From UBA1425 sp051881715 (GTDB lineage Bacteria; Bacillota; Clostridia; Oscillospirales; Acutalibacteraceae), in the NCBI GenBank assembly GCA_051881715.1, contig JBJEQK010000208.1, forward strand, positions 1 to 22,997: DNA of 22,997 nt. Direction: 5' to 3'. Shown in pieces: positions 13,216 through 22,600 of the stretch (position 1 is the first letter of the stretch; each line of letters opens with the position of its first letter). Position numbers and translations under genes: made by a program. The notes below the pieces were generated by a model. That model had not been told where the DNA came from. It searched no databases and was given only the letters and a program-made list of their open reading frames with translations.

Positions 13216-14616
13216 ATGAAAGGCAACTGTGCCGTGATCCTTGCCGCCGGCGAAGGCACAAGAATGAAGTCGAAAAAGCCGAAGGTGCTCGCCGAGGTGC
13301 TGTATAAGCCCATGATCGACTGGGTGATCGACAGCGCAAAGGCCTGCGCTTTGGAAGAAAAGGATATCTGCGTCGTGACCGGCCACGGCAAAGAACTGCT
13401 TTGCGCCCATCTGCCCCGGGGGATCGCAACCGTGGAACAGACACAGCGTCTGGGCACGGGACACGCCGTCCTGCAGGCAAAGGAATTTATTCAAAAACAC
13501 GGCAGCGGCAATGTGCTCGTGCTGAACGGGGATGCGCCGCTGATGGACGAGGAGACCGTTTCCTGCGCTTTAGAATACCATACCCGCTGTGACGCCGCCG
13601 TCACCGTGATCTGCGCCGCTGTGGAGGATCCCACGGGGTACGGACGCATTGTGCGCGGTGCCCGGGGCGATTTCGCCGCCATTGTGGAGGAGCGGGACGC
13701 CACGGACGAACAGCGTACCATCCGTGAGGTCAACTCCGGCGCCTACTGGTTTGACTGTCAGGCGCTGCTTGTCGCTCTGGATCGCCTGCAAAGCGATGCC
13801 GCCTGCCGCCGCAACAGCGCCGGGGAATGCTATCTCACCGACGCCGTGGCGATCTTGCGCAGTATGCGGCAAAAGGTGATGACCTTTACGGCACAGAGTC
13901 CCGATGTGGTGCGCGGCGCCAACGACCGCGTACAGCTTGCCGCCCTCAACGAGATCGCCCGGATGCGCATCATCGACCACCACCGCAAAAACGGCGTGTC
14001 CATCCCCTTTGCGGACGGCATCGTCATTGCGCCCGGGGTACAGATCGGTCGGGATGCGGAAATTCTGCGGGGCACGACCCTGAAGGGCAGCACCGTCATC
14101 GCCGAGGACGCAGTCATCGGTCCCGACACCACACTGGAAAACTGTACGGTGGGCGAGGGCGCTGTCCTGCTGAGCGTTTACGGCGAAAATGCCACGGTCG
14201 GTGCAGGCACCCGGATGGGTCCCTTTACCCATCTTCGTCCCGGCACGGTGGTGGGCAAGGATGTGCGGGTCGGCAACTTTGTGGAGATCAAAAATTCCAA
14301 CATCGGCGACGAAGCCAAGGTGTCCCACCTGTCCTACATCGGCGACACGGACATGGGTGCGCAGGTCAACGTGGGCTGCGGCTGTGCCACGGCCAACTTC
14401 ACGGGCAAGGAGAAGTTCCGCACCACCATCGGCGAACACGCCTTTATCGGCTGTGACACCACCCTTGTGGCGCCGGTAACGGTGGGGGATCGCGCCTATA
14501 CCGGCTCCGGCTCCGTCATCACCGAGGACGTTCCTGACGATGCGCTGGCTCTCGGACGCGCCCGTCAGGTCAATAAAAGAGACTGGGTCAAAATCAAAAA
14601 GCCCTACAGAGAGTAA
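13216..14616 (+). CDS. glmU: Bifunctional UDP-GlcNAc pyrophosphorylase / glucosamine-1-phosphate acetyltransferase
   Basis: 466 residues, normal for the family. The N-terminal uridylyltransferase half shows LAAGEGTRMKSKKPKVL, QRLGTGHA, NGDAPL, GYGRI, VEERDA and NSGAYWFD. The C-terminal left-handed beta-helix has hexapeptide repeats from about residue 260, FVEIKNSNIGDEAKVSHLSY, and APVTVGDRAYTGSGSVIT. It makes UDP-GlcNAc for peptidoglycan. Near the acetyltransferase site the usual GxGTxTxNYDG reads GCGCATANFTG, with Phe for the usual Tyr and Thr for Asp; whether activity is altered is not clear. It is the first gene of a tight transcription unit that runs through to pth. Confidence 0.96.
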   Translation: MKGNCAVILAAGEGTRMKSKKPKVLAEVLYKPMIDWVIDSAKACALEEKDICVVTGHGKELLCAHLPRGIATVEQTQRLGTGHAVLQAKEFIQKHGSGNVLVLNGDAPLMDEETVSCALEYHTRCDAAVTVICAAVEDPTGYGRIVRGARGDFAAIVEERDATDEQRTIREVNSGAYWFDCQALLVALDRLQSDAACRRNSAGECYLTDAVAILRSMRQKVMTFTAQSPDVVRGANDRVQLAALNEIARMRIIDHHRKNGVSIPFADGIVIAPGVQIGRDAEILRGTTLKGSTVIAEDAVIGPDTTLENCTVGEGAVLLSVYGENATVGAGTRMGPFTHLRPGTVVGKDVRVGNFVEIKNSNIGDEAKVSHLSYIGDTDMGAQVNVGCGCATANFTGKEKFRTTIGEHAFIGCDTTLVAPVTVGDRAYTGSGSVITEDVPDDALALGRARQVNKRDWVKIKKPYRE

Positions 14617-14625
14617 GGATGGTCT

Positions 14626-15207
14626 ATGTTGAAAAGAACGGTTTGTAAAATCACCGCCCTTGTTCTGCTCGCCGCAGTGCTGTTTTCCTTTGCCGGCTGC
14701 GGCGGCGGCAGTGTGCGTGTGCGCTCGGTCGCGGTCGTGAACAGCGACTTCTTTGAGCAGATCTACGACGTATGGCGCTTCGGCGACCAGCCGCTGCAGC
14801 AGGGTGACCCGCTTTACAGCATCGCCTGCGCTTTCAGCGGTACATATGAAGCATTTGAAAAAACATTTCTCTACAAATACGACTCCTACCTAGGCATGGA
14901 ATGCAGGCTGGATGTGACCAACAAAACCGAGGGTACCATCACCGCCACCGGCATCCGGGTCACCAACGACGGCTACGAGGACACCTATATCAGCACACGT
15001 CTCGGCGCCTGCGAGGATGTGCCGATCCCCGCCGGGGAAACGGTGCAGGTCTCGTTCCTGTTTTTGGGCAACGGCAGCATCTATACCAACGAGGAATTCA
15101 TCAACAAGGTGTTCCCCCAGATGCCCATGGAGCTTGTGTATACCGATGCGTCCGGCACGCAGATGACGGCGCCTGTCCAATTCAAATCTGTCAAAGCGGT
15201 GTCGTAA
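14626..15207 (+). CDS. Lipoprotein-like protein, first of four tandem paralogues
   Basis: 193 residues. The lipoprotein signal ends at C25 (FAGC, with Phe rather than Leu at -3, followed by a GGG spacer). The mature part is probably a beta-sandwich. LDVTNKTEG, then IPAGETVQVSFLF, GNGSIYTN and MELVYTDA correspond in order to blocks in the three genes after it. It starts 9 nt after glmU with AAGGATGG as ribosome site, so it belongs to the glmU transcript. No known family is recognised; a role at the cell surface is inferred from export and operon position only. Confidence 0.78.
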   Translation: MLKRTVCKITALVLLAAVLFSFAGCGGGSVRVRSVAVVNSDFFEQIYDVWRFGDQPLQQGDPLYSIACAFSGTYEAFEKTFLYKYDSYLGMECRLDVTNKTEGTITATGIRVTNDGYEDTYISTRLGACEDVPIPAGETVQVSFLFLGNGSIYTNEEFINKVFPQMPMELVYTDASGTQMTAPVQFKSVKAVS

Positions 15208-15774
15208 ATGATGAAAAAAATACTGAAAATCGGATTTTGTGCGCTTTTGGTTTTTGCCCTTTTGTACGCCGTGCTCGGTCTGCACTTCGGCAGCAACCGG
15301 TTGCAGGCGCAGTTCGTGCAGGTGAAAAACTCCGACTGCGTGGAGAAAATGACCCTCGACTGGGAGACATACGCCTACATAGCGGACGGCTTTCCCTTCA
15401 CCCGGGAGGAATTTTACAAGGAGGCCATCGAGCAATACGATGTCTATTACGGGCAGCGCATTCAGGTGACGGCTGTCAACAAAAACAAGTTCGACATCCG
15501 CATTCTCGCTCTGGAGATCCTTTCCGGCAACGGCAGCGACACCATCTATGTCAGATCTCTGCCCGAGCGGGTGGTCACGATTCCCGCCGACACCAAGGAG
15601 CCGCAGTCCGTTTGGTTCCCTGTGATCTCCGAGGAATCCGAAAACGAAGTTGTGCTGGAAAAAGTGCGCAAAAATATGCAGATCAAAATTCTCTACGTGG
15701 ACGCCGCCTGCGATGCGCAGACCCTTGCGGACGCAGACGAAGCGCTCCTGCACAAAGAATGGATACGAAAGTAG
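15208..15774 (+). CDS. Membrane-anchored paralogue without lipobox
   Basis: 188 residues. It starts on the base after the previous stop codon (TAAATGATG), so translation is likely coupled. Residues 7-25 form one hydrophobic helix with no lipobox cysteine, so it may stay anchored by an uncleaved signal. The core contains VTAVNKNKFDIRILALEILS, then GNGSDTIYVRSL, VTIPADTKEP, VWFPVISE and NMQIKILYVDA, the best example of the shared block pattern of this cluster. Function unknown. Confidence 0.78.
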   Translation: MMKKILKIGFCALLVFALLYAVLGLHFGSNRLQAQFVQVKNSDCVEKMTLDWETYAYIADGFPFTREEFYKEAIEQYDVYYGQRIQVTAVNKNKFDIRILALEILSGNGSDTIYVRSLPERVVTIPADTKEPQSVWFPVISEESENEVVLEKVRKNMQIKILYVDAACDAQTLADADEALLHKEWIRK

Positions 15775-15783
15775 GCGATACCT

Positions 15784-16341
15784 ATGCGTAAATTATTGGC
15801 TTTCTCTCTCGTCCTCTGCCTCGTTTTTTCCCTGTCCGCCTGCGACGGCGCCGAGGACACGCTCCATGCGAAATTCAACGCCCTGTACCTGACGGATTTC
15901 CCGCAGGAGTACATGGACAGACCTGCGGATTTTGCCGAGCAGATCGGCGGATTCGGTCTGGAGGATTTTGCCTCGACCTTTGCCGACCCCTCCGCTTTCC
16001 GCTGTTACAATGCGGAGCTTGCCGTTTCCAACAGCAACGCTTTCGCCGTCAATATGCTGGGGGTGGCGATGGACAGCAAAAACAACGGCAAACACGGCGT
16101 CTATTTCTGCACCTACGACGGCGGCGTGACCATCGGTATGCCCGCCAACTTTGACGGGGCGCAGACCATCTTCTATACGGTGATCGCAGAGAAATCCCTC
16201 TCCATGGAGGAGGTTTTGCAGGAGCTGGGCAAGATGGATATCCGCTGTCTGTACGTGGATGCCGATACGGGCATCGAGTCGCTGAGCGAAGTGACGGAAA
16301 AGGATCCGCTGAAAGAAAGTCCCATTACTTATTCCAAATAA
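15784..16341 (+). CDS. Lipoprotein, third of four tandem paralogues
   Basis: 185 residues. A clear lipobox, LSAC, has C20 as the modified cysteine, followed by DGAED. The core shows AELAVSNSNAFAVNMLGVAM, NNGKHGVYF, GMPANFDGAQTIFYTVIAE and KMDIRCLYVDADTG, in the same order as in the neighbouring genes. It lies 9 nt after the previous stop. Exported and membrane-tethered on the outer face of the cell; function unknown. Confidence 0.8.
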   Translation: MRKLLAFSLVLCLVFSLSACDGAEDTLHAKFNALYLTDFPQEYMDRPADFAEQIGGFGLEDFASTFADPSAFRCYNAELAVSNSNAFAVNMLGVAMDSKNNGKHGVYFCTYDGGVTIGMPANFDGAQTIFYTVIAEKSLSMEEVLQELGKMDIRCLYVDADTGIESLSEVTEKDPLKESPITYSK

Positions 16342-16353
16342 ACGGAGGCACCT

Positions 16354-17271
16354 ATGAAACGTTTTTATAAAGTACTGCTCCCGGCACTGCTGCTTGCGCT
16401 GGCGCTGGGCGGCTGTAAGAGCCGGGATGCGGCGACAACGACAGACGGTTCTGCCTACAACGAGCCGTCCCAGACCGTCCTGTCCACCCGGGCAGAATCG
16501 CCGAGCGAAGATGCGGCGGAAACCTCCGCCCCCGGTGAAAGCACGGAAAAAACCGATGTGACTGAAAAGCCCGGCGCGACCACCACTAAACCCGATGTGA
16601 CGACGACCAAACCCGGTGCGACCACCACCAAGCCCGCCGCAACGGTCACTGCGCCCGGTGCGGCGACGACCAAACCCGGCACAACCACCAAACCTGCCGC
16701 AACCACCAAACCCACCACAACCACCAAGCCCACCACGACCACCAAGCCCGCCACGACCACCACCAAGCCCGGTGTGCCTGCCGTCAATCCCACCACAAAA
16801 CCGGCGGAAACCACGGCGGCTCCCGTGGCGAAGGGCGATCGGATCGCCGGAAAGATCACCTACCTGAACGAAGCGAACGACTACGCCGCCAAGCTGACGG
16901 CGGAAAAGCTGAAATATTTCGGAATGCCTGCGGACAAGCAGAAGGATGTTTTGGCGCACCCGGAAAAGTATGCGTTCTACTCCTTGGACATCGCACTGGA
17001 AAACAAGGAATCCGTCCCGGTCACGCTGTACTATCTGGACGTGGGCGGCAACGGTACCGGGGATGTCTACATCAACGGCGACACCTCCGGCGACATCGGT
17101 CTGCCTGTGGGCGGCACGATCACGAACCGTTTCTACGTCATTGCCCCGGCAGAGGATGCGGACGGCTCCGTCCTGTCCAAGATTCGGGGAATGAATATGC
17201 GCATCAAATATGCCGCAACGCCGGAGGACGACAGCGCCCCCGTGCAATATGTTTATTCCAAAATCGGTTAA
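16354..17271 (+). CDS. Lipoprotein with Thr/Pro/Lys-rich stalk, fourth paralogue
   Basis: 305 residues. Lipobox LGGC with C21. Residues about 71-157 are a low-complexity stalk with ten TTKP units, the kind of extended linker that lifts a domain away from the surface or spans the wall. Residues 160-305 hold the domain shared with the three preceding genes: YSLDIALENKESVPVTLYYL, GGNGTGDVYING, GLPVGGTITNRFYVIAP and NMRIKYAATPED. AACGGAGG precedes the start. The stalk is the only major difference from the other three, which suggests it reaches furthest from the membrane. Function unknown. Confidence 0.82.
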   Translation: MKRFYKVLLPALLLALALGGCKSRDAATTTDGSAYNEPSQTVLSTRAESPSEDAAETSAPGESTEKTDVTEKPGATTTKPDVTTTKPGATTTKPAATVTAPGAATTKPGTTTKPAATTKPTTTTKPTTTTKPATTTTKPGVPAVNPTTKPAETTAAPVAKGDRIAGKITYLNEANDYAAKLTAEKLKYFGMPADKQKDVLAHPEKYAFYSLDIALENKESVPVTLYYLDVGGNGTGDVYINGDTSGDIGLPVGGTITNRFYVIAPAEDADGSVLSKIRGMNMRIKYAATPEDDSAPVQYVYSKIG

Positions 17272-17281
17272 GAGGTAACGG

Positions 17282-17881
17282 ATGTTTATTAAAAAGGACA
17301 AATTCGCCGTCGGCGCACCCGACTATCTGATCGTCGGACTGGGCAACCCGGGCGAAAAATATGCGTTCACCCGCCACAACGCAGGCTTTCTGTGCCTGGA
17401 GCTGCTGGCGGACAAGGAAAACGCCAAAATCAACAAGATCAAGTTCAAGGGCGTTCTCGGTGAAGCCGCCATCGGCGGACACCGCTGTATTCTCTTAAAA
17501 CCCCAGACCTTTATGAACAACAGCGGCGAGTCGGTTCGAGCCGCCGCCGATTTTTACAAAATCCCGCCGGAGCACGTGCTGGTGATCTTCGACGACATCT
17601 CCCTGCCCTGCGGCAAGCTGCGCATCCGCCGCAAGGGCAGTGCCGGCGGTCACAACGGCATCAAAAGCATCACCGCCCATCTCGGCAGTGATGCTTTTCC
17701 CCGGATCAAACTCGGCGTCGGCGAAAAGCCGGATCCCCAGTGGGATCTGGCGGACTGGGTGCTCTCCAACTTCAAAAAAGAGGAGCTTACCGCTTTGCGT
17801 GAAGCTTCGGACAAGGCCTGCGATGCCGTGGAGAAGATCGTCTGCGGCGGCATCGAGCAGGCCATGAGCTTGTATAACTGA
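17282..17881 (+). CDS. pth: Peptidyl-tRNA hydrolase
   Basis: 199 residues. GLGNPGEKYAFTRHNAGF has the conserved N22 and the catalytic H32. LLKPQTFMNNSGESV, DDISLPCGKLRIR and GSAGGHNGIKSI follow in the usual order. It releases tRNA from peptidyl-tRNAs that drop off the ribosome. GAGGTAACGG precedes the start. It ends the glmU transcription unit; the glmU...pth linkage is common in Firmicutes but usually includes prs, here replaced by four exported-protein genes. Its stop codon abuts that of a convergent small gene. Confidence 0.97.
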   Translation: MFIKKDKFAVGAPDYLIVGLGNPGEKYAFTRHNAGFLCLELLADKENAKINKIKFKGVLGEAAIGGHRCILLKPQTFMNNSGESVRAAADFYKIPPEHVLVIFDDISLPCGKLRIRRKGSAGGHNGIKSITAHLGSDAFPRIKLGVGEKPDPQWDLADWVLSNFKKEELTALREASDKACDAVEKIVCGGIEQAMSLYN

Positions 17882-18061
17882 TTACTTGAGCATATACTGC
17901 AAGCTGTCCAGCATATCCTCCATGGAACGGATCGCCTTGGCCGCTTTCTTCTTCATGGGCGTTTTGCTGTGCATCATGCTCGTGCCGATGGCAGCCGCTG
18001 CGCCGCCGATGGCCATACCCAGACCGATGCTGGTCATGGCGCAGGTCGTTTTCTTCTGCAT
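17882..18061 (-). CDS. Small Ala/Gly-rich membrane protein (59 aa), convergent with pth
   Basis: 59 residues: MQKKTTCAM, a short Ala/Gly-rich hydrophobic helix (SIGLGMAIGGAAAAIGTSM), a basic patch (KTPMKKKAAKAIRS) and an amphipathic helix ending EDMLDSLQYMLK. GGAAAGGAGG lies nine nt upstream, a strong ribosome site, and the AT-rich gap to trmL can hold a promoter. The stop codon touches that of pth, so the two transcripts must overlap. I have a general recollection of similar short proteins in related bacteria but know no function. Confidence 0.78.
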   Translation of the reverse strand: MQKKTTCAMTSIGLGMAIGGAAAAIGTSMMHSKTPMKKKAAKAIRSMEDMLDSLQYMLK

Positions 18062-18151
18062 ACCCGTGTGCCTCCTTTCCTTTCAAGTTATTTGTAGTAT
18101 TTCCGTAAAAACGGGAAAAAGTCATTCTATTGCTGATCCGAGGAGTTTTTT

Positions 18152-18664
18152 ATGCATACGCTGAACATCGTTTTGGTGGAGCCGGAGATCCCGCAAAACA
18201 CCGGCAACATTGCCCGCACCTGCGCTGCCACCGGCGCAAGACTGCATCTGGTGGAGCCGCTGGGCTTTCGCATTGATGACGCCAAGCTCAAGCGGGCAGG
18301 GCTGGATTACTGGCATTTTCTGGACATCACCTACTACAAGGGTCTGGACGATTTCTTTGCGAAAAATGACGGACCCTTCTTCTATTTTTCCACCAAGGCA
18401 CAGCACATCCACTCCGATATGCACTACCCCGACGGCGCCTATCTGGTGTTCGGCAAGGAGACGAAGGGACTGCCGGAGGAGCTGCTGTTTCGCAACCCCG
18501 ACACCACCGTCCGTCTGCCGATGATCGCCGAGGCACGCAGTCTGAACCTGTCCAACAGCGTAGCTGTGGGGGTGTACGAGGTGCTGCGGCAGTGGGGCTA
18601 CCCGGAGCTGTCCTGCGCCGGTGCCCTGCGGGAATATTTTTGGAGCAATGCCAAATCGGAATAA
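18152..18664 (+). CDS. trmL: tRNA (cytidine/uridine-34 2'-O)-methyltransferase
   Basis: 170 residues, a minimal SPOUT methyltransferase. NIVLVEPEIPQNTGNIARTC at the start, LVFGKETKGLPEELL, and RSLNLSNSVAVGVYEVLRQ at the knot are diagnostic of the TrmL branch. It methylates the wobble ribose of tRNA-Leu species using S-adenosylmethionine. GAGGAG precedes the ATG. It is divergent from the small gene on the other strand, with no clear promoter recognised in the 90-nt gap. Confidence 0.95.
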   Translation: MHTLNIVLVEPEIPQNTGNIARTCAATGARLHLVEPLGFRIDDAKLKRAGLDYWHFLDITYYKGLDDFFAKNDGPFFYFSTKAQHIHSDMHYPDGAYLVFGKETKGLPEELLFRNPDTTVRLPMIAEARSLNLSNSVAVGVYEVLRQWGYPELSCAGALREYFWSNAKSE

Positions 18665-18667
18665 TGC

Positions 18668-18696
18668 TTGATTTTGGTATTCAATAATGCTATACT
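18668..18696 (+). promoter_or_regulatory. Sigma-A promoter of metA
   Basis: TTGATT (18668-18673), 17 nt, TATACT (18691-18696) preceded by TG in the extended -10 position. The leader before metA is only about 30 nt, too short for a SAM riboswitch or T-box. Confidence 0.7.
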
Positions 18697-18732
18697 CATA
18701 AATAGATTTTCGCACAAAAAGGAGTGAGACAA

Positions 18733-19662
18733 ATGCCGATCAAGATCGCCGATCAACTGCCCGCACAGCGGACGCTGGAGTCCGAAAACATTTTCGTCAT
18801 GACCGAGGAGCGGGCATCCATGCAGGACATCCGACCGCTGCGCATTCTGCTGCTGAACCTGATGCCCACCAAGATCGAAACCGAAACGCAGTTTCTGCGC
18901 CTTTTGAGCAATACCCCCCTGCAGGTCGAGATCGAGCTTTTGCAGACCTCCACCCACAAGTCCAAAAACACGTCCGAGGAACACATGATCAAGTTCTACA
19001 AGACCTTTGACGAGATCCGTGACCAGCGCTTTGACGGGATGATCATCACCGGCGCTCCCGTGGAGCAGATGGCGTTTGAGGACGTGGACTACTGGCCGGA
19101 GCTGTGCGAAATTATGGAGTGGAGCAAAAAGAACGTCTACTCCACCTTCCACGTCTGCTGGGGCGCACAGGCAGGACTGTACTATCACTACGGCGTCCCG
19201 AAGCATCCCCTCCCGGAAAAGATGTTCGGCGTCTTTCCCCACCGCCCCCTCGACCTTCTGCATCCGCTGATGCGTGGCATGGACGATATTTTCTATGTCC
19301 CTCACTCCCGCCACACCGAAACGAGAGCCGGCGACATCGCTCTGGTCAAGGACTTGCAGATCCTATCCTACTCCGACATCTCCGGCGTACACCTGATCTC
19401 CGACATGGAGTGCCGCAACTTCTACGCCACGGGACACTCCGAGTACGACAGGGACACCCTCGCCCGGGAATATTTCCGTGACCGGGACAAGGGCTTGCCC
19501 ATCCGTGTGCCCTACAACTACTTCACCGACGATGACCCCACAAAACCCGTTTTGATGAAGTGGCACGGCACAGGCTCCCTGCTGTTCTCCAACTGGCTGA
19601 ACTATTTCGTATATCAGCGTACCCCCTATGATTTATCGACCCTCACAAACAGCGAAAAATAA
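18733..19662 (+). CDS. metA: Homoserine O-acetyltransferase (MetA family)
   Basis: 309 residues from the ATG at 18733, nine nt after AAGGAG; the in-frame GTG at 18724 is part of that site. The key residues fall at the classical numbers: K47, nucleophile C142 in HVCWGAQAG, H235 and E237 in ATGHSEYD. Residue 111 is Glu (GAPVEQMAFEDVDYW). In the Bacillus enzyme this residue selects acetyl-CoA, whereas enterobacterial succinyltransferases have a small residue. Acetyl-homoserine is therefore the likely product, feeding methionine synthesis. It lies 24 nt upstream of a GH38 gene and probably shares a transcript with it. Confidence 0.95.
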   Translation: MPIKIADQLPAQRTLESENIFVMTEERASMQDIRPLRILLLNLMPTKIETETQFLRLLSNTPLQVEIELLQTSTHKSKNTSEEHMIKFYKTFDEIRDQRFDGMIITGAPVEQMAFEDVDYWPELCEIMEWSKKNVYSTFHVCWGAQAGLYYHYGVPKHPLPEKMFGVFPHRPLDLLHPLMRGMDDIFYVPHSRHTETRAGDIALVKDLQILSYSDISGVHLISDMECRNFYATGHSEYDRDTLAREYFRDRDKGLPIRVPYNYFTDDDPTKPVLMKWHGTGSLLFSNWLNYFVYQRTPYDLSTLTNSEK

Positions 19663-19686
19663 TCCGAACATAGAAAGGTGTTGTTT

Positions 19687-22600
19687 ATGACAGACAAAGA
19701 GCTTCAGGCAATCTCCTCCATTGACGCAATGGAATATCACGTCAACGACTGGCGCGATGCGACCAAGGGCAAGCAGAGAGGCATCTTCTCCTTCGATGAC
19801 CTTGCCGCCATCAAGATCAAGGAACTGAAAAAGCGCATCTACACCGACGTGGAATTCATGAAGCCTTGGAAAATGCGGGAGTGCATTTACAAGGACGTCG
19901 GCGAATACGAATATCTCTACGACGGCTGGAAAGACCTCAACGTGGGCGACCGCTGGGGTCGCAACGGCGTGAGCGCCTTTTTCAAGAACGATTTCGACCT
20001 GCCCGAGCGCTTCAAGGGGCACAAGGTCACCCTGAACGTCTACTTCGGCGGCGACTCCCTCGTCACCCTCAACGGCGTGCCCTATCAGGGTCTCGACCCC
20101 TTCCGCAACAGCATCCTGCTCAAGCAGTGTGCCGAGGGCGGCGAGCACTACGACGTGGACATCGAGTCCTACTTCGTCTGGCACTCGGACGAGCCGGAGA
20201 CCAAGACCCTCGCCTGCTCCTTCATCGCCTGTGTCGATCCCGAGATCGAGGAGATCTTCTGGGACTTCAAGGCTGTGTACAACGCCCTGTTCATGCCCGT
20301 GCTGGACGAGTCCCTGTGCGAGCTGATCCGCGCTTCCCTCAAGGAAGCGTTCCACTACGTCAACTTCGATTTGGAGGGTGACGCATTCAAGGCGGGTCTG
20401 CGGCAGGCACAGAAGATTCTGCACGAGCAGGTCTATGACTGCGACAAATTCGCCTCCATCGGCAAGCTGGCGCTGGTCGGCAACTCCCACTTGGACATCG
20501 TGTTCATGTGGGCATACAAGGAGTACGTCCGCAAGGTCGGTCGTACCCACGCCACCATGCTGCGCCTGATGGAGCAGTACCCCGACTTCATCTTCTCCCA
20601 GAGCACGGCCGTCACCTACGAGGAGATGCGCAAAAATTACCCCGTCCTGTTTGAGCAGGTCAAGGAACGTATCAAGGAGGGTCGCTGGGAATACATCGGC
20701 GCCATGTGGGTCGAGCCGGACTGCAACCTCATTTCCGGCGAATCCTTTACCCGTCAGCTTCTGCACGGCATCCGCTACGCCGAAAAGACCTTCGGCATCA
20801 CGCCCAAGACCTGCTGGCTTCCCGACGTGTTCGGCAACAGCTGGGCGATGCCGCAGATCATGAAAAAGGCGGGCGTGGAATACTTCGTCACGCATAAAAT
20901 GTATATCTGGAACGACACGAACCCCTGGAAGTACAACACCTTCTGGTGGGAGGGTCCCGACGGCTCCCGTGTGTTCTCCATCGTCCCCCCCACCCACTTC
21001 ATCGGCACGGTCGAGCCCGACTCCCTGAAAATGAACTGGAAACGCTACTCCGACAAGACCACCATCGGCGAGTCCATGTACTGCTACGGCTGGGGCGACG
21101 GCGGCGGCGGCGTGGACGCCGAAATGCTGGAGTATGTCAAGCGCTACAAGAAGTTCCCCGGTCTGCCGGAAACCGAAGTGAGCACCATTGAAGCTTCCCT
21201 CGGCCGCATGAAGTCGAAAGCCACCGAGGACAACATCCCCATCTGGAAGGATGAACTGTACCTCGAGGAGCACCGCGGCGTCCACACCACCAAGGCGCTG
21301 CTGAAAAAACTGAACCGCTACAGTGAAAATCTCTACCGTGAAGCGGAGCTGTACAGCTGTATCGCATCGCTGTATGGCTACGAATATCCGCTGGAAAAGC
21401 TGAATGAGGGCTGGATTCAGATTTTGACCAACCAGTTCCACGATTCCCTGCCCGGCTCCCACATTACGGAAGTGTTCCATCAGCTGTGCGATCTGTACAA
21501 AAAGATTACCGACATCGGCGAATCTGTCCGGGACGAGGCGCTCGCCGTGATCGCTTCGCACATCGGCGGCGTGGCGGACGGCGGCAAGCCCTTCGCCGTG
21601 TTTAACTCTCTCGGCACCGCCGCCACCTCCAAGGTGGAGCTGCCCTACCGTGACGTGGAGATCTTCGACGCAGACGGCAGCCGTGTCCCCGTGCAGGGCT
21701 ACACGAAGCTGAACGGCGAAAAGGTGCTTGTCTTTATCGCCAAGGACGTCCCCGCCGTGGGCTACAAGGTCTACTACACCAAGCCCGCCGCTGTCGCCGA
21801 GGCTGTGGAAATCTCCGGCGATACGGTGGAGAACGGCAACTTCCGCCTTGTCTTTGACGAGAGCGCAGAGCTGACCTCCATCTACGACAAGGTCAACAGC
21901 CGTGAAGTCCTCGCCGGCAAGGGCAACGTGTTCCGCATTTACGAGGATATGCCCGGCAAGTATGACGCTTGGGATATCGTCGCCACCTATGTGGATGTAC
22001 AGTTCGACACCGAACCCGGCAAGGTTGAAAAGATCGTCAAGGGCGACGTTTTTACCTGCGTCACCATCTCCAAAAAGATCCTCAAGTCCTTTGTCCGCCA
22101 GAACATCCTCGTCTACAACGACCTCGACCGCATCGACTTCGACAGCTACATCGACTGGCAGGAGCGCCGCAAGCTGCTCAAGGTCGGCTTCGACACCAAC
22201 ATCTTCGCCAGCAAGTATACCCGTGACATTGCCTATGCCACCATCGAGAACAGCAACTACCGCCAGAATCCCTACGACAAGGCGAAGTTCGAGGTCTCTG
22301 CCCACAACTTCATTGATATGTCCGAGGACGGCTACGGCTTGAGCATCCTCAACGACTGCAAGTACGGCTTTGAAGTGGACAAACAGCGCATGATCGTCAC
22401 ACTGCTGAAAGGTCCGCTGAATCCCGATCCCATGTCCGACTACGGCGACCACTACTTCACCTACTCCCTGTACCCCCACAAGGGCAACTGGAAGAAAGCC
22501 AAGACCCTGACCCGCGGTCTGGAGCTGAATAACCCGATGCACGCCGTGGAAGTCTCGGCAAACGGCAGTGACAAGTCCGGCTCGTTTATGTCCCTGAACG

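Noticed and set aside
15793..17301. A 502-codon antisense frame with Gly/Arg-rich repeats
   Set aside because: Mirror image of two lipoprotein genes; the Gly-rich part is the complement of the TTKP-coding tract.
18640..18732. A methionine riboswitch (SAM-I or T-box) before metA
   Set aside because: The leader after the clear promoter is only about 30 nt and has no room for either structure.
19633..22542. A 969-codon open frame antisense to the mannosidase gene
   Set aside because: It mirrors a well-supported GH38 gene and arises because that gene rarely uses codons whose complements are stops. The peptide is Val/His/Asp-rich with no recognisable domain.
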